A stretch of DNA of 9,329 nucleotides from an uncultured Ruminococcus sp. GTDB taxonomy: Bacteria > Bacillota > Clostridia > Oscillospirales > Ruminococcaceae. Made by a program: the position numbers and the translations under genes. The first letter of the stretch is position 1. Every line of letters begins with the position of its first letter. This document shows, in pieces, positions 1 to 6,264 of this stretch. The DNA lies in contig URTF01000078.1 of the NCBI GenBank assembly GCA_900550695.1, positions 1-9,329 on the forward strand. The letters are read 5' to 3'. The notes beneath the pieces were generated by a model. The model had not been told where the DNA came from, did no database searches, and saw only the letters and a list, made by a program, of their open reading frames with translations.

Positions 1-555
1 TATAAAACAGAAACTCAATACCCAGGCGTATCAAAAACAACATATAAAAAAGAAAACGGCAAAAAGACTTGGAGTGTAACTTTGCAAGATGGCACAGTTA
101 ATACTTTCAAAAGCGAAAAAGAATATAATAAATTTCTTAAAAAATATGCTAAAAAAGTAAAAGTTCAAGTTGAAACTCCACAACTGAAAAAATTAAACGA
201 ACAAAAACAAAAGCTTCAAGTAGAACTAACTTCAGCAAAAAGCAGAGATGAATTGCCAAAATTACAAGAAAGTGCAGAGCAACTTGAAACAAAAGTGGCT
301 AAATGCGATAAAGAATTAAAAGAACTTGAAGCTAGAAAAGAAGAAGAAAAAGCAAAAGCGAACGAAAAAACAGATACTTCAAATAATTATTACTATGACG
401 ACGAAGATGCTGCAGCAAAAAGAAAATATGACAAATTACAAGAACAAATTCAAAATCGAGATAATAAGCTCGAAATGGAATTAAACAATCTCGAAACACA
501 AAGACTGGCGGTTCAAAAAGAAATGCTTTCATTAAGACGTTTTGGGATAAGATAA
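1..555 (+). CDS. Partial gene (5' end outside window): lysine/glutamate-rich coiled-coil protein of unknown function
   Basis: The frame is open from base 1 to a TAA at 553-555, so the start lies left of the window. An internal TTG at 82 has no ribosome binding site and is not a convincing start. The visible 184 residues begin with a short tyrosine/lysine-rich stretch (TWSVTLQDGTVNTF near residues 24-37), followed by a highly charged region with heptad-like spacing of L/I/A. That region suggests two long coiled coils, roughly residues 60-122 and 140-178, separated by a linker rich in N, Y and D. No membrane segment or catalytic motif is seen. Codon use is extremely A-rich (lysine mostly AAA, glutamate GAA, glutamine CAA) and unlike every gene after about 700. 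This suggests foreign origin, a phage or mobile element, or an assembly join. I do not recognise a family. That it is coding is well supported; its function is unknown. Confidence 0.75.
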   Translation, partial: YKTETQYPGVSKTTYKKENGKKTWSVTLQDGTVNTFKSEKEYNKFLKKYAKKVKVQVETPQLKKLNEQKQKLQVELTSAKSRDELPKLQESAEQLETKVAKCDKELKELEARKEEEKAKANEKTDTSNNYYYDDEDAAAKRKYDKLQEQIQNRDNKLEMELNNLETQRLAVQKEMLSLRRFGIR

Positions 556-561
556 ACAAAT

Positions 562-594
562 AAAGCCTGCAAAATCACTATTGCGGGCTTTTTT
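562..594 (+). terminator. Intrinsic terminator after the coiled-coil gene, possibly bidirectional
   Basis: AAAGCCTGCAA (562-572) pairs with TTGCGGGCTTT (581-591) with one G-T wobble, has an 8-base loop, and is followed by Ts to 594. It begins 6 bases after the TAA at 553-555. Read from the minus strand, the same stem is followed by a T-rich stretch, so it may also end the convergent agrB-like gene that stops at 604. Confidence 0.85.
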
Positions 595-603
595 AATTTC
601 AAA

Positions 604-1158
604 TTAGCTTCGCACATACACCCATTTCAGTTCGGGATGTTTCTTAAATCCATGTTTTGAAAGTTCATCTTCGGCTTCTGAACCTAAAACATATTTATCA
701 TGTCCGCCAAGCACAGCCAACGTTATTTTCGCCCGTTTCCCATATACACGAACCTCGTCCGCATCAAGCCTTTTGTTTGACGTATCGATCGGGGCGGCGC
801 ATATTATGTATACAGCCGAAAAAAACGTTATCACCGCCGCCGGTATAAGGAGCTCATCAAAGCTTTCGGATATTTTTATAATGCAGATACCGCTGAAAAG
901 CATTAATACCGAAAGCACAAAGCATTTCTTTTCCGAGTCGGCATGATAACCGCCGCCGTACTGCCGAAGAAGAGAAAACGAGAGCGCATAGATAATGCTT
1001 TCGGGGAAACAATTCATCATTATCCCTGTCAGCACCGTAACTGCCGCAAAAATAATTTTCATAAAAATTATTTCAAGCCCGAATCCGACTATTTCCTCAT
1101 CGAACGGGATATTTTTATTTTTCATCGCCAGAATGATCTTATCCGTAATTTTTTTCAC
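604..1158 (-). CDS. agrB: AgrB-family accessory gene regulator (putative AgrD-processing membrane peptidase) with an atypical C-terminus
   Basis: AgrB proteins are membrane cysteine peptidases that cut AgrD and help form the cyclic autoinducing peptide. The signature is clear here: LLRQYGGGYHADSEKKC at residues 63-79, with the catalytic-type His72 and Cys79 seven residues apart, as in staphylococcal AgrB (His77/Cys84). The downstream AAPIDTSNKRL segment (121-131) is also typical. Hydrophobic stretches lie near 27-49, 52-66, 80-97 and 102-122. The GTG at 1158 is chosen because AGGTGG lies 7 bases upstream; longer in-frame starts run into the promoter. The product is 184 residues. After about residue 150 the expected last membrane segments are missing and a hydrophilic tail ending KWVYVRS takes their place. 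No agrD-like peptide, histidine kinase or response regulator is found in the window, so activity and partner are uncertain. Confidence 0.85.
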   Translation of the reverse strand: MKKITDKIILAMKNKNIPFDEEIVGFGLEIIFMKIIFAAVTVLTGIMMNCFPESIIYALSFSLLRQYGGGYHADSEKKCFVLSVLMLFSGICIIKISESFDELLIPAAVITFFSAVYIICAAPIDTSNKRLDADEVRVYGKRAKITLAVLGGHDKYVLGSEAEDELSKHGFKKHPELKWVYVRS

Positions 1159-1203
1159 ATATATGCCACCTATCATTATGTTCTGAAGCTCTCTTCGGTC
1201 AAT

Positions 1204-1233
1204 AGTATATGATATTCTGCGGTATAAAGTCAA
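1204..1233 (-). promoter_or_regulatory. Promoter of the agrB-like gene
   Basis: On the minus strand, -35 TTGACT (1233-1228) and -10 TATACT (1209-1204) are separated by 18 bp. Transcription would begin near 1197, leaving a leader of about 40 bases before the GTG start. A slightly long spacer is a known feature of AgrA-activated promoters; here that is only suggestive. Confidence 0.7.
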
Positions 1234-1239
1234 TACAAA

Positions 1240-1274
1240 TGGTCTAACTTACAATAATTTGGTCTATCTTACAA
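1240..1274 (-). promoter_or_regulatory. Direct repeat upstream of agrB promoter, candidate LytTR (AgrA-like) binding site
   Basis: Two 15-bp copies, TGGTCTAACTTACAA (1240-1254) and TGGTCTATCTTACAA (1260-1274), differ at one base and repeat with a 20-bp period, close to two helical turns. On the minus strand each contains TAAG[TA]TAGA, which resembles the loose LytTR half-site [TA][AC][CA]GTTN[AG][TG]. The near copy lies 6 bp upstream of the -35 box, where an activator dimer would bind. The repeat is directly visible; the identity of the regulator is inferred from the gene it precedes. Confidence 0.55.
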
Positions 1275-1323
1275 ATTTTGCTTCCATTGCCGAACCTGCC
1301 GTAATTCTGCCCGTTCTGCAGAT

Positions 1324-1360
1324 AATACCAAACACCAATAAAATACAGGAAAAATCCGCC
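1324..1360 (+). repeat. Degenerate partial copy of the MITE-like repeat (left arm only)
   Basis: ATACCAAACACCAATAAAAT followed by ACAGGAAAAATC matches the left arm of the two fuller copies at 6269 and 8274. Similarity fades after about 1360 and no clear GTGTTTAGTA right end follows. An AAAAATCC...GGATTTTT inverted repeat (1350-1357 with 1388-1395) leaves a local stem. It is best read as an old or recombined remnant. The rest of this gene-free stretch (1234-1652) holds only the regulatory sites and hairpins listed separately. Confidence 0.6.
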
Positions 1361-1433
1361 ACGGTATTTCAACGAGTAAAAATTAGTGGATTTTTGATGT
1401 GAATATATTTCTGATTGCTATATTTTACCGTGG

Positions 1434-1459
1434 GGGACGGGTCGCCCGTCCCGTTTTTT
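1434..1459 (+). repeat. GC-rich perfect hairpin with T-run (REP-like, could terminate)
   Basis: GGGACGGG (1434-1441), loop TCG, CCCGTCCC (1445-1452), then G and six Ts (1454-1459). An outer imperfect stem TACCGT (1426-1431) with ACGGTA (1462-1467) can extend it. The form fits an intrinsic terminator, but no plus-strand gene ends upstream. A dispersed palindromic repeat, or a barrier isolating the trk promoter, is as likely. Confidence 0.65.
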
Positions 1460-1479
1460 GAACGGTATTGGTGACTGCG

Positions 1480-1496
1480 GGACGGGAAACCCGTCC
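1480..1496. repeat. Second GC-rich hairpin of the same sequence type
   Basis: GGACGGG (1480-1486), loop AAA, CCCGTCC (1490-1496). It shares the GGGACGGG/CCCGTCC arms with the hairpin 46 bp upstream, so arms could also pair across the two units. Two similar palindromes in tandem suggest a REP-type dispersed unit and not a single terminator. Confidence 0.65.
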
Positions 1497-1560
1497 TCTA
1501 CAATAATTTGTAAATAGTTTGATAAAAAAACAGTTCGCTTGTTGAGATACCGTGAAACAT

Positions 1561-1573
1561 CTGCGCAGCGCAG
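1561..1573. promoter_or_regulatory. Perfect palindrome abutting the trkA -35 box, candidate operator
   Basis: CTGCGC-A-GCGCAG is a perfect 6-1-6 inverted repeat ending one base before TTGACA of the trkA promoter. Its position suits a dimeric regulator touching RNA polymerase. No regulator can be named from the sequence. Confidence 0.4.
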
Positions 1574-1602
1574 TTGACATACTCCGTAAAAAGTGATATA
1601 CT
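1574..1602 (+). promoter_or_regulatory. Promoter of the trkA-trkH operon
   Basis: -35 TTGACA (1574-1579) and -10 TATACT (1597-1602) have an ideal 17-bp spacer. Transcription would begin near 1609, giving a leader of about 45 bases. That is too short for a known potassium-related riboswitch such as the c-di-AMP (ydaO) class. Confidence 0.8.
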
Positions 1603-1652
1603 GTCTAATGTATTTCAAAAAATATATTGACCTTTCAGGAGTGTGAGCGGTT

Positions 1653-3005
1653 TTGAATATAATTATTGTCGGCTGCGGAAAAGTCGGCGAGGAGCTTGCT
1701 GTACGTCTTAACGATGAGGGAGATAATATCACGGTCATCGACATTGACCCTGTAAAAGTCGGCGATCTTACTTCAAGACTGGACGTTCTCGGCGTTACGG
1801 GAAACGGTGCTACCCACCTTGTTCAGCAGGAGGCAGGCATCAGGGACGCCGATCTTCTTATTGCAGTAACGGGTTCGGATGAGCTTAATCTGCTCTGCTG
1901 TCTTATTGCGAAGAAAGAAGGCAACTGCCAGACTATCGCCCGTGTCCGTGATCCGCAGTACAGCACCGAAGCGCCTTATCTGAAGGAAGAACTCGGACTG
2001 GCAATGGTAATAAACCCCGAATTTCAGGCGGCGGCTGAAATAGCGCGCGTGCTTCGTTTCCCGTCTGCGATAAAGATAGACACCTTTGCAAAGGGCAAGG
2101 TCGATCTGATGAAGTTCCGACTTCCCGAAAACTGCATACTTTCGGGCTGCTCCGTTAAGGAGATAATGACAAAGCTCAAATGCGATGTCCTTGTCTGCAC
2201 AGTCGAAAGAGGGGACGAGGCATTTATCCCGAACGGTGAATTCGTGTTCGGGGAAAAGGACGTTATCTCTATAATAGCATCTCCTGCAAACGCAAATGCC
2301 TTTTTCCGCAAGATCGACTATAAGATAAATCAGGTCAAGGATTGCATGATAGCAGGCGGCGGCGACGTTGCTTACTATCTCTGCAGAATACTTAAAAAAG
2401 CGGGAATTTCGCTCAAGCTTATCGAAAAAGACCCGAAGCGCTGCGAAAAGCTCTGTACGGCTCTCCCCGAAGTCACCGTTATCTGCGGAGATGCCGCAGA
2501 TCAGCAGATACTGCTCGAAGAGGGACTGGAAAACGCCAATTCCTTTGCCGCCCTCACAAATCTTGACGAAGAAAATATTATGCTCTCCCTTTTTGCAAGG
2601 GTAAAGGGCTGCAAAAAGCTTGTGACGAAGATAAACCGCATCGACTTTTTCGATGTTATAAAGCAGCTTGACCTTGATTCGATAATCTATCCGAAAAATA
2701 TCACCTCGGAGCTTATCGTCAGCTACGTCCGTGCTATGAAAAACACTATCGGAAGCAACGTTCAGACCGTTTACAGCATCATCAAGGGCAAGGCGGAGGC
2801 AGCCGAATTCCTCATAAGGGACAATTCTCCCGTTCTCGGAAAGCCGCTTATGGAGCTTAAATTCAAGCCGAATGTCCTCGTTGCCGTTATTCTGCGCGGA
2901 AACAGAGTAATAATTCCCCGAGGCAGCGACGTCATCGAGAACAACGATTCGGTCATTGTCGTTTCGGATATCCGTCCGCATGATATTTCCGATATTCTCG
3001 ACTGA
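1653..3005 (+). CDS. trkA: TrkA: cytosolic NAD-binding regulatory subunit of the Trk K+ uptake system
   Basis: TrkA forms a cytosolic ring on the TrkH channel and gates K+ uptake through nucleotide binding. The 450 residues match the full-length double-RCK form. The first RCK_N (about 1-120) has the Rossmann loop VGCGKVG (6-12) and acidic Asp30 at the end of the second strand (TVIDID). The first RCK_C is at about 140-215. A second RCK_N (about 228-350) has the loop IAGGGDVA (233-240), and a second RCK_C covers about 370-445. The TTG at 1653 is chosen because AGGAG lies at 1637-1641 (11-bp gap, rather long) and the glycine loop starts at residue 6, as is usual. A GTG at 1641 is followed at once by a stop. 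trkH follows 22 bp later in the same operon. No disrupted motif is seen. Confidence 0.96.
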   Translation: MNIIIVGCGKVGEELAVRLNDEGDNITVIDIDPVKVGDLTSRLDVLGVTGNGATHLVQQEAGIRDADLLIAVTGSDELNLLCCLIAKKEGNCQTIARVRDPQYSTEAPYLKEELGLAMVINPEFQAAAEIARVLRFPSAIKIDTFAKGKVDLMKFRLPENCILSGCSVKEIMTKLKCDVLVCTVERGDEAFIPNGEFVFGEKDVISIIASPANANAFFRKIDYKINQVKDCMIAGGGDVAYYLCRILKKAGISLKLIEKDPKRCEKLCTALPEVTVICGDAADQQILLEEGLENANSFAALTNLDEENIMLSLFARVKGCKKLVTKINRIDFFDVIKQLDLDSIIYPKNITSELIVSYVRAMKNTIGSNVQTVYSIIKGKAEAAEFLIRDNSPVLGKPLMELKFKPNVLVAVILRGNRVIIPRGSDVIENNDSVIVVSDIRPHDISDILD

Positions 3006-3027
3006 CGGCGGACAGAGGTATTAAAAA

Positions 3028-4464
3028 ATGAATTTTCCGATGATAATTTATATCCTTGGCTGGATATTGATTTTTGAGGCTTTTTTCCTTATAATACCAC
3101 TGATAGCGGCTATAGTTTACGGCGAAGCTGCAATAGTGCCGCTGATAATAACGATAGCGGTATGCGCCGCAATAGGCATCCCGATAACTATGAAAAAGCC
3201 GAAGGAAAGCAGCCTGCATTCCCGTGACGGATACGTCATCGTGTCCCTGAGCTGGATAGTATTGAGTGCATTCGGTGCGCTGCCGTTCGTGTTCTCGGGT
3301 GCGATACCGAATTATGTTGATGCTCTTTTTGAAACCGTTTCGGGTTTCACAACGACAGGTGCATCGATACTTTCCGATGTTGAGGCAATGCCGAAGTCGC
3401 TTTTGCTCTGGCGAAGCTTTACGCACTGGGTCGGCGGAATGGGTGTGCTTGTATTCATTATGGCATTCCTGCCGCTCTCGGGCGGACAAAACCTGCATAT
3501 TATGAAAGCGGAAAGCCCGGGGCCGTCGGTCAGCAAGCTTGTGCCGAGGATAAAAACAACGGCACTGCTTTTGTATTCGATATATCTTGTAATGACGGCG
3601 ATAGAGTTTATCCTGCTTCTTTTCGGCGGAATGACCGTCTTTGAAGCGATGAATACCGCCTTTGCGACTGCGGGAACGGGCGGCTTTGCGGTAAAAAATA
3701 ACGGACTTGCAGGATATTCCGAGTTTGTGCGAATGGTAGTAACGGTGTTTATGATACTGTTCGGAATAAACTTCAACGTTTATTTCCTTATTCTGAGCAA
3801 GAAATTCAAGGACGCGCTGAAAAATTCCGAGGTGTGGTATTTCCTCGGTATAATCGCTGTCGCAACGACGCTCATCACGGTCAATATCAAAAATCTTTTC
3901 CCGTCGGTCGGCGCGGCATTCCGCAGTGCGATATTCACCGTTTCGTCCGTGATATCTTCAACGGGATTTTCGGCGGTCGATTTCAACCTCTGGCCTGAGC
4001 TTTCACGAACGATAATCGTTCTGATAATGTTCATCGGCGCTTGCACGGGCAGCACGGGCGGCGGAATAAAGGTCTACCGAATAGTTATCCTCTTCAAGAG
4101 TATGGGCAAGGAGCTTCACACGCTCATCCACCCAAAGCAGGTCAAGAAGATCCGTATGGATCAGCACGAGATTGAACACGAGGTCATACGCTCGGTAAAC
4201 GTGTTTATGGTATGCTATATCCTCGTTTTTGTAATTTCGCTGCTTTGCATATCCTTTGAAGATTACGATATGATAACGAACTTCACCGCTGTAACGACGA
4301 CGATAAACAACATCGGACCGGGACTTGATCTTGTAGGACCGACTGCGAATTTCGGATTCTTCTCACCGTTTTCAAAAATGGTGCTGATATTTGATATGCT
4401 CGCAGGCAGACTGGAGCTTTTCCCGATGCTTCTGCTTTTTGCGCCTGTTACTTGGAAAAAGTAA
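3028..4464 (+). CDS. trkH: TrkH: K+ translocating membrane subunit of the Trk system
   Basis: TrkH carries K+ (or Na+) through the membrane and is gated by TrkA. The 478-residue length is normal for the family. All four pore-loop filters can be seen: TVSGFTTTGAS (103-113), ATAGTGGFA (213-221), SSTGFSAVDF (310-319) and NNIGPGLDL (427-435). The family signature ACTGSTGGGIK is at 338-348 and the conserved C-terminal AGRLELFP at 459-466. Hydrophobic helices fill the rest from residue 5 to the end. The ATG at 3028 has AGAGG at 3014-3018, 9 bases upstream. Position 22 bp after trkA implies co-transcription and a stoichiometric complex. Closely related KtrB-type subunits pair with single-RCK KtrA; the double-RCK partner here favours TrkH. 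Confidence 0.96.
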   Translation: MNFPMIIYILGWILIFEAFFLIIPLIAAIVYGEAAIVPLIITIAVCAAIGIPITMKKPKESSLHSRDGYVIVSLSWIVLSAFGALPFVFSGAIPNYVDALFETVSGFTTTGASILSDVEAMPKSLLLWRSFTHWVGGMGVLVFIMAFLPLSGGQNLHIMKAESPGPSVSKLVPRIKTTALLLYSIYLVMTAIEFILLLFGGMTVFEAMNTAFATAGTGGFAVKNNGLAGYSEFVRMVVTVFMILFGINFNVYFLILSKKFKDALKNSEVWYFLGIIAVATTLITVNIKNLFPSVGAAFRSAIFTVSSVISSTGFSAVDFNLWPELSRTIIVLIMFIGACTGSTGGGIKVYRIVILFKSMGKELHTLIHPKQVKKIRMDQHEIEHEVIRSVNVFMVCYILVFVISLLCISFEDYDMITNFTAVTTTINNIGPGLDLVGPTANFGFFSPFSKMVLIFDMLAGRLELFPMLLLFAPVTWKK

Positions 4465-4516
4465 TGAGGCGGGGAAGTCCCCGTGGATTGTTCACGTTAA
4501 AATGAAATATAGGCTT

Positions 4517-4546
4517 AAAGGCACTCTGAAAAATGAGTGCCTTTTT
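4517..4546 (+). terminator. Intrinsic terminator of the trk operon
   Basis: AAAGGCACTC (4517-4526) pairs perfectly with GAGTGCCTTT (4535-4544) around an 8-base loop, and the T-run continues to 4546. It lies 53 bp after the trkH stop and only 3 bp before the next promoter, so the two operons are tightly packed but separate. Confidence 0.93.
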
Positions 4547-4548
4547 AT

Positions 4549-4577
4549 TTGACAGCTGTACTTTTTTGAATTATAAT
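4549..4577 (+). promoter_or_regulatory. Consensus promoter of the XRE/201-aa operon
   Basis: TTGACA (4549-4554) and TATAAT (4572-4577) match the sigma-A consensus at every base with a 17-bp spacer. Transcription would begin near 4584, leaving about 80 bases of leader before the ATG at 4664. Such a strong promoter on a regulator gene suggests control by repression, perhaps by its own HTH product. Confidence 0.88.
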
Positions 4578-4584
4578 ACAAACA

Positions 4585-4609
4585 TAAAGTTGTATAAAAA
4601 CGCACTTTA
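4585..4609. promoter_or_regulatory. Possible operator just after the XRE-gene transcription start
   Basis: TAAAGT (4585-4590) and ACTTTA (4604-4609) form an inverted repeat with 13 bases between, starting at the predicted transcription start. A direct AAGTTG pair (4587-4592 and 4609-4614, 22-bp period) overlaps it. Position fits autorepression, but the half-sites are short and AT-rich. Confidence 0.3.
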
Positions 4610-4663
4610 AGTTGGTGGTAATGCAGGCTTTATTTTGTATAATTAAATATGGAGGCAGAAATT

Positions 4664-5581
4664 ATGGCACGTTTCGGAGATTTTTTGAAAAGCGCAAGAA
4701 AAAATGCGGGACTTTCGCAGGAACAGCTTGCGGAAAAGATGAATGTATCGCTGACGGCTGTTCAGAAATGGGAAAGTGGAATATCAAAGCTTCGGATCGA
4801 TAAGATCAACGACCTCGCATACTATTTTAATATCCCTGCGGAAAGTATCCTTAAAGAAATGCTTGCAGACACAGATAATGACAGAGGCGAAAACTTTCCC
4901 GATTTTCTGTTTGATGAAGATACGAACAGAATTGTTTCAAGGCTTCATCTTAATTTGAAACAGCAGGAACTTTTCGGACTTTTATGCGTATATAAGGACG
5001 ATTTCGGGGATTGGCTCAATAATGACGGCGTAGATTTTGATTTGGAAAGGCTTCCCTATGCTTTTGTAAAAGAGGTCGGGAGCATTCAGCTGATGAACCT
5101 CTCGGACGGTTTAAAAAAGGTTCTTTATCATATAAAAAAGGAGTTTCTTTTAAAGGTTCTTCGGCTATATCCCGAAAAGGAGTTTGACATTTTGAAGCTG
5201 CCCAAGCCGCTTATATGCGAGTTCATAGACAGCGGATATTATTTGGACAAAGGCTTTGAGCCTGATACTGTTCCCGAAGAAGAGCTGAACTTTCGTATAA
5301 ATATGAGAAAGGCGGAAAAGATCCTGCCGATACTCGACAAAGAGGGCGCAGTGTATCTCACCGATAAGCTGCCAGATGACCCATGTGTGAAAGATGTAGT
5401 TCTGTCGAAAGGGCTTCCTAAAGAATTCTATGAAGCTTACAACGGTGTAAAGGCGGAATATGCTTTTCAGCTTACAGACGGACTTGAAACCGTGACTTCC
5501 TGCGAGGTTGATGAAACGCACAGACTTTGCCTTAAAATTAACGAAAAGGGAAAAATGTTATGTCAATGGCTGAAAGAGTAG
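4664..5581 (+). CDS. XRE-family helix-turn-helix protein with a long unknown C-terminal region
   Basis: Residues 6-62 of the 305 form a standard XRE/Cro-type DNA-binding domain: FLKSARKNAGLSQEQLAEKM then NVSLTAVQKWESGISKLRI and LAYYFNIPAESI. The recognition helix would be about residues 28-37. Residues 70-305 are acidic and mostly helical in appearance, with no membrane segment or recognised enzyme motif; I cannot assign this part. The ATG at 4664 is preferred because GGAGG lies at 4651-4655, 8 bases upstream. The in-frame ATG at 4649 overlaps that site and has none of its own. The gene overlaps the next by 22 bases, implying coupled translation. It is likely a transcriptional regulator, possibly of its own operon. 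It could equally be a fused regulator-sensor or the regulatory half of a defence or toxin-type pair. Confidence 0.85.
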   Translation: MARFGDFLKSARKNAGLSQEQLAEKMNVSLTAVQKWESGISKLRIDKINDLAYYFNIPAESILKEMLADTDNDRGENFPDFLFDEDTNRIVSRLHLNLKQQELFGLLCVYKDDFGDWLNNDGVDFDLERLPYAFVKEVGSIQLMNLSDGLKKVLYHIKKEFLLKVLRLYPEKEFDILKLPKPLICEFIDSGYYLDKGFEPDTVPEEELNFRINMRKAEKILPILDKEGAVYLTDKLPDDPCVKDVVLSKGLPKEFYEAYNGVKAEYAFQLTDGLETVTSCEVDETHRLCLKINEKGKMLCQWLKE

Positions 5582-6165
5582 AAAACAAAAACGAATGGTA
5601 CAACCGATTTAAGGACGAAGATTTTGAAATGTACAATAAAAGCGGTGAAGCAACGGCTGTACATATTGTTCGTGATATTGTGAGGAGCATAAACACGAGG
5701 GAAAAATGGGTAGATGTTGTATCAATGAGCGAAAACGGATACTGCTTTGACGACATACGAAATTTTGATTGGCTGATCGTTGAACTGTTCCCAAGGCTGA
5801 CACGCCCAAGCTATAAAAAGAGCATTGAGATACTGCCGACAGATGATGTTTTGACGGCGGAGCGGAAAAAAAACCTGAATCGGCAGGCTCGCGAAGAGAA
5901 CAGATATATAACGTGGAAAGCTTCTCACAGCGACATCTCTGTTCACAGAGCAAAAGGGCATCACGGTGAAAGGTTCATAGTTCTCTGCCGCCCGAACCGC
6001 CGAACAAAGCAAAATGACTACACAATTACCGCCGTGAGCAGGATAACCTATAAGCAGACCGACTATATTATCGAACACGAAGAATCTTTATCAGAAATAA
6101 TACGGAAAAATAAAAATCCAACGCTTGATATTCTGATCCCAAGCGAAAAAAATTGGTGCCGCTGA
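5560..6165 (+). CDS. Hypothetical protein, 201 aa, translationally coupled to the XRE protein
   Basis: No family is recognised. The ATG at 5560 has AAGGG at 5546-5550, 9 bases upstream; a second in-frame ATG at 5566 is possible. The start lies inside the end of the XRE gene (22-base overlap). The sequence is soluble and strongly charged. The N-terminal half is acidic with aromatic residues (NEWYNRFKDEDFEMY at 11-25, NFDWLIVELFPRL at 68-80). The middle is basic (ERKKNLNRQAREENRY at 101-116, VHRAKGHHGERFIVLCRPNR at 128-147), and the C-terminal third alternates strands and charged turns. There is no signal peptide, membrane segment, HExxH motif or obvious nuclease motif. The basic centre could bind nucleic acid, but that is speculation. 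A weak GCTGA/TCAGC stem followed by four Ts overlaps the stop codon (6161-6182). Confidence 0.75.
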   Translation: MSMAERVENKNEWYNRFKDEDFEMYNKSGEATAVHIVRDIVRSINTREKWVDVVSMSENGYCFDDIRNFDWLIVELFPRLTRPSYKKSIEILPTDDVLTAERKKNLNRQAREENRYITWKASHSDISVHRAKGHHGERFIVLCRPNRRTKQNDYTITAVSRITYKQTDYIIEHEESLSEIIRKNKNPTLDILIPSEKNWCR

Positions 6166-6183
6166 ACGCATCAGCCGCTTTTA

Positions 6184-6264
6184 TCATATTCTTCCGTTAT
6201 CGGTATTGTCATCGGGTTCGAGTATGCTTAACTCTTCCCAGTTTTCCTTATTGCCGATGCGCCT
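6184..6264 (-). pseudogene. Possible minus-strand coding remnant cut off by the MITE-like repeat
   Basis: Reading leftward from the repeat edge, the minus strand has an open stretch translating as RRIGNKENWEELSILEPDD plus NTDNGRI, ending in TGA at 6186-6184 followed by TAA. The codons look like those of neighbouring genes and the acidic tail looks protein-like. No start or ribosome site exists, and the frame runs into the repeat at about 6268 and reaches a stop at 6325-6327. It may be the 3' end of a gene destroyed by the insertion, or chance. The rest of the 6166-6487 gap holds only the repeat and a promoter. Confidence 0.2.

Noticed and set aside
1159..1233. Upstream extension of the agrB frame to 1233
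   Set aside because: It would start inside the -35 box; the GTG at 1158 with AGGTGG 7 bases upstream lies correctly downstream of the predicted transcript start.
1244..1414. Minus-strand small frame containing FFLYFIGVWYYL as a possible agrD
   Set aside because: It lies upstream of the agrB promoter, has at best an unsupported TTG start, and lacks the AgrD plan of an amphipathic leader, a Cys/Ser macrocycle and an acidic tail.
1603..1652. Possible K+-related riboswitch in the trkA leader
   Set aside because: The predicted leader is only about 45 bases and shows no stable stem, too short for the c-di-AMP class.
1773..2981. Long open frame (402 codons) antisense to trkA
   Set aside because: It mirrors the trkA codons on the opposite strand, has no ribosome binding site, promoter or recognisable motif, while trkA has both Rossmann loops.
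4470..4483. Short hairpin CGGGG-AAGT-CCCCG right after trkH
   Set aside because: No T-run follows, and the strong terminator at 4517-4546 accounts for trk operon termination.
4649..4663. Earlier ATG for the XRE gene
   Set aside because: It overlaps the GGAGG that serves the ATG at 4664 and has no ribosome site of its own.
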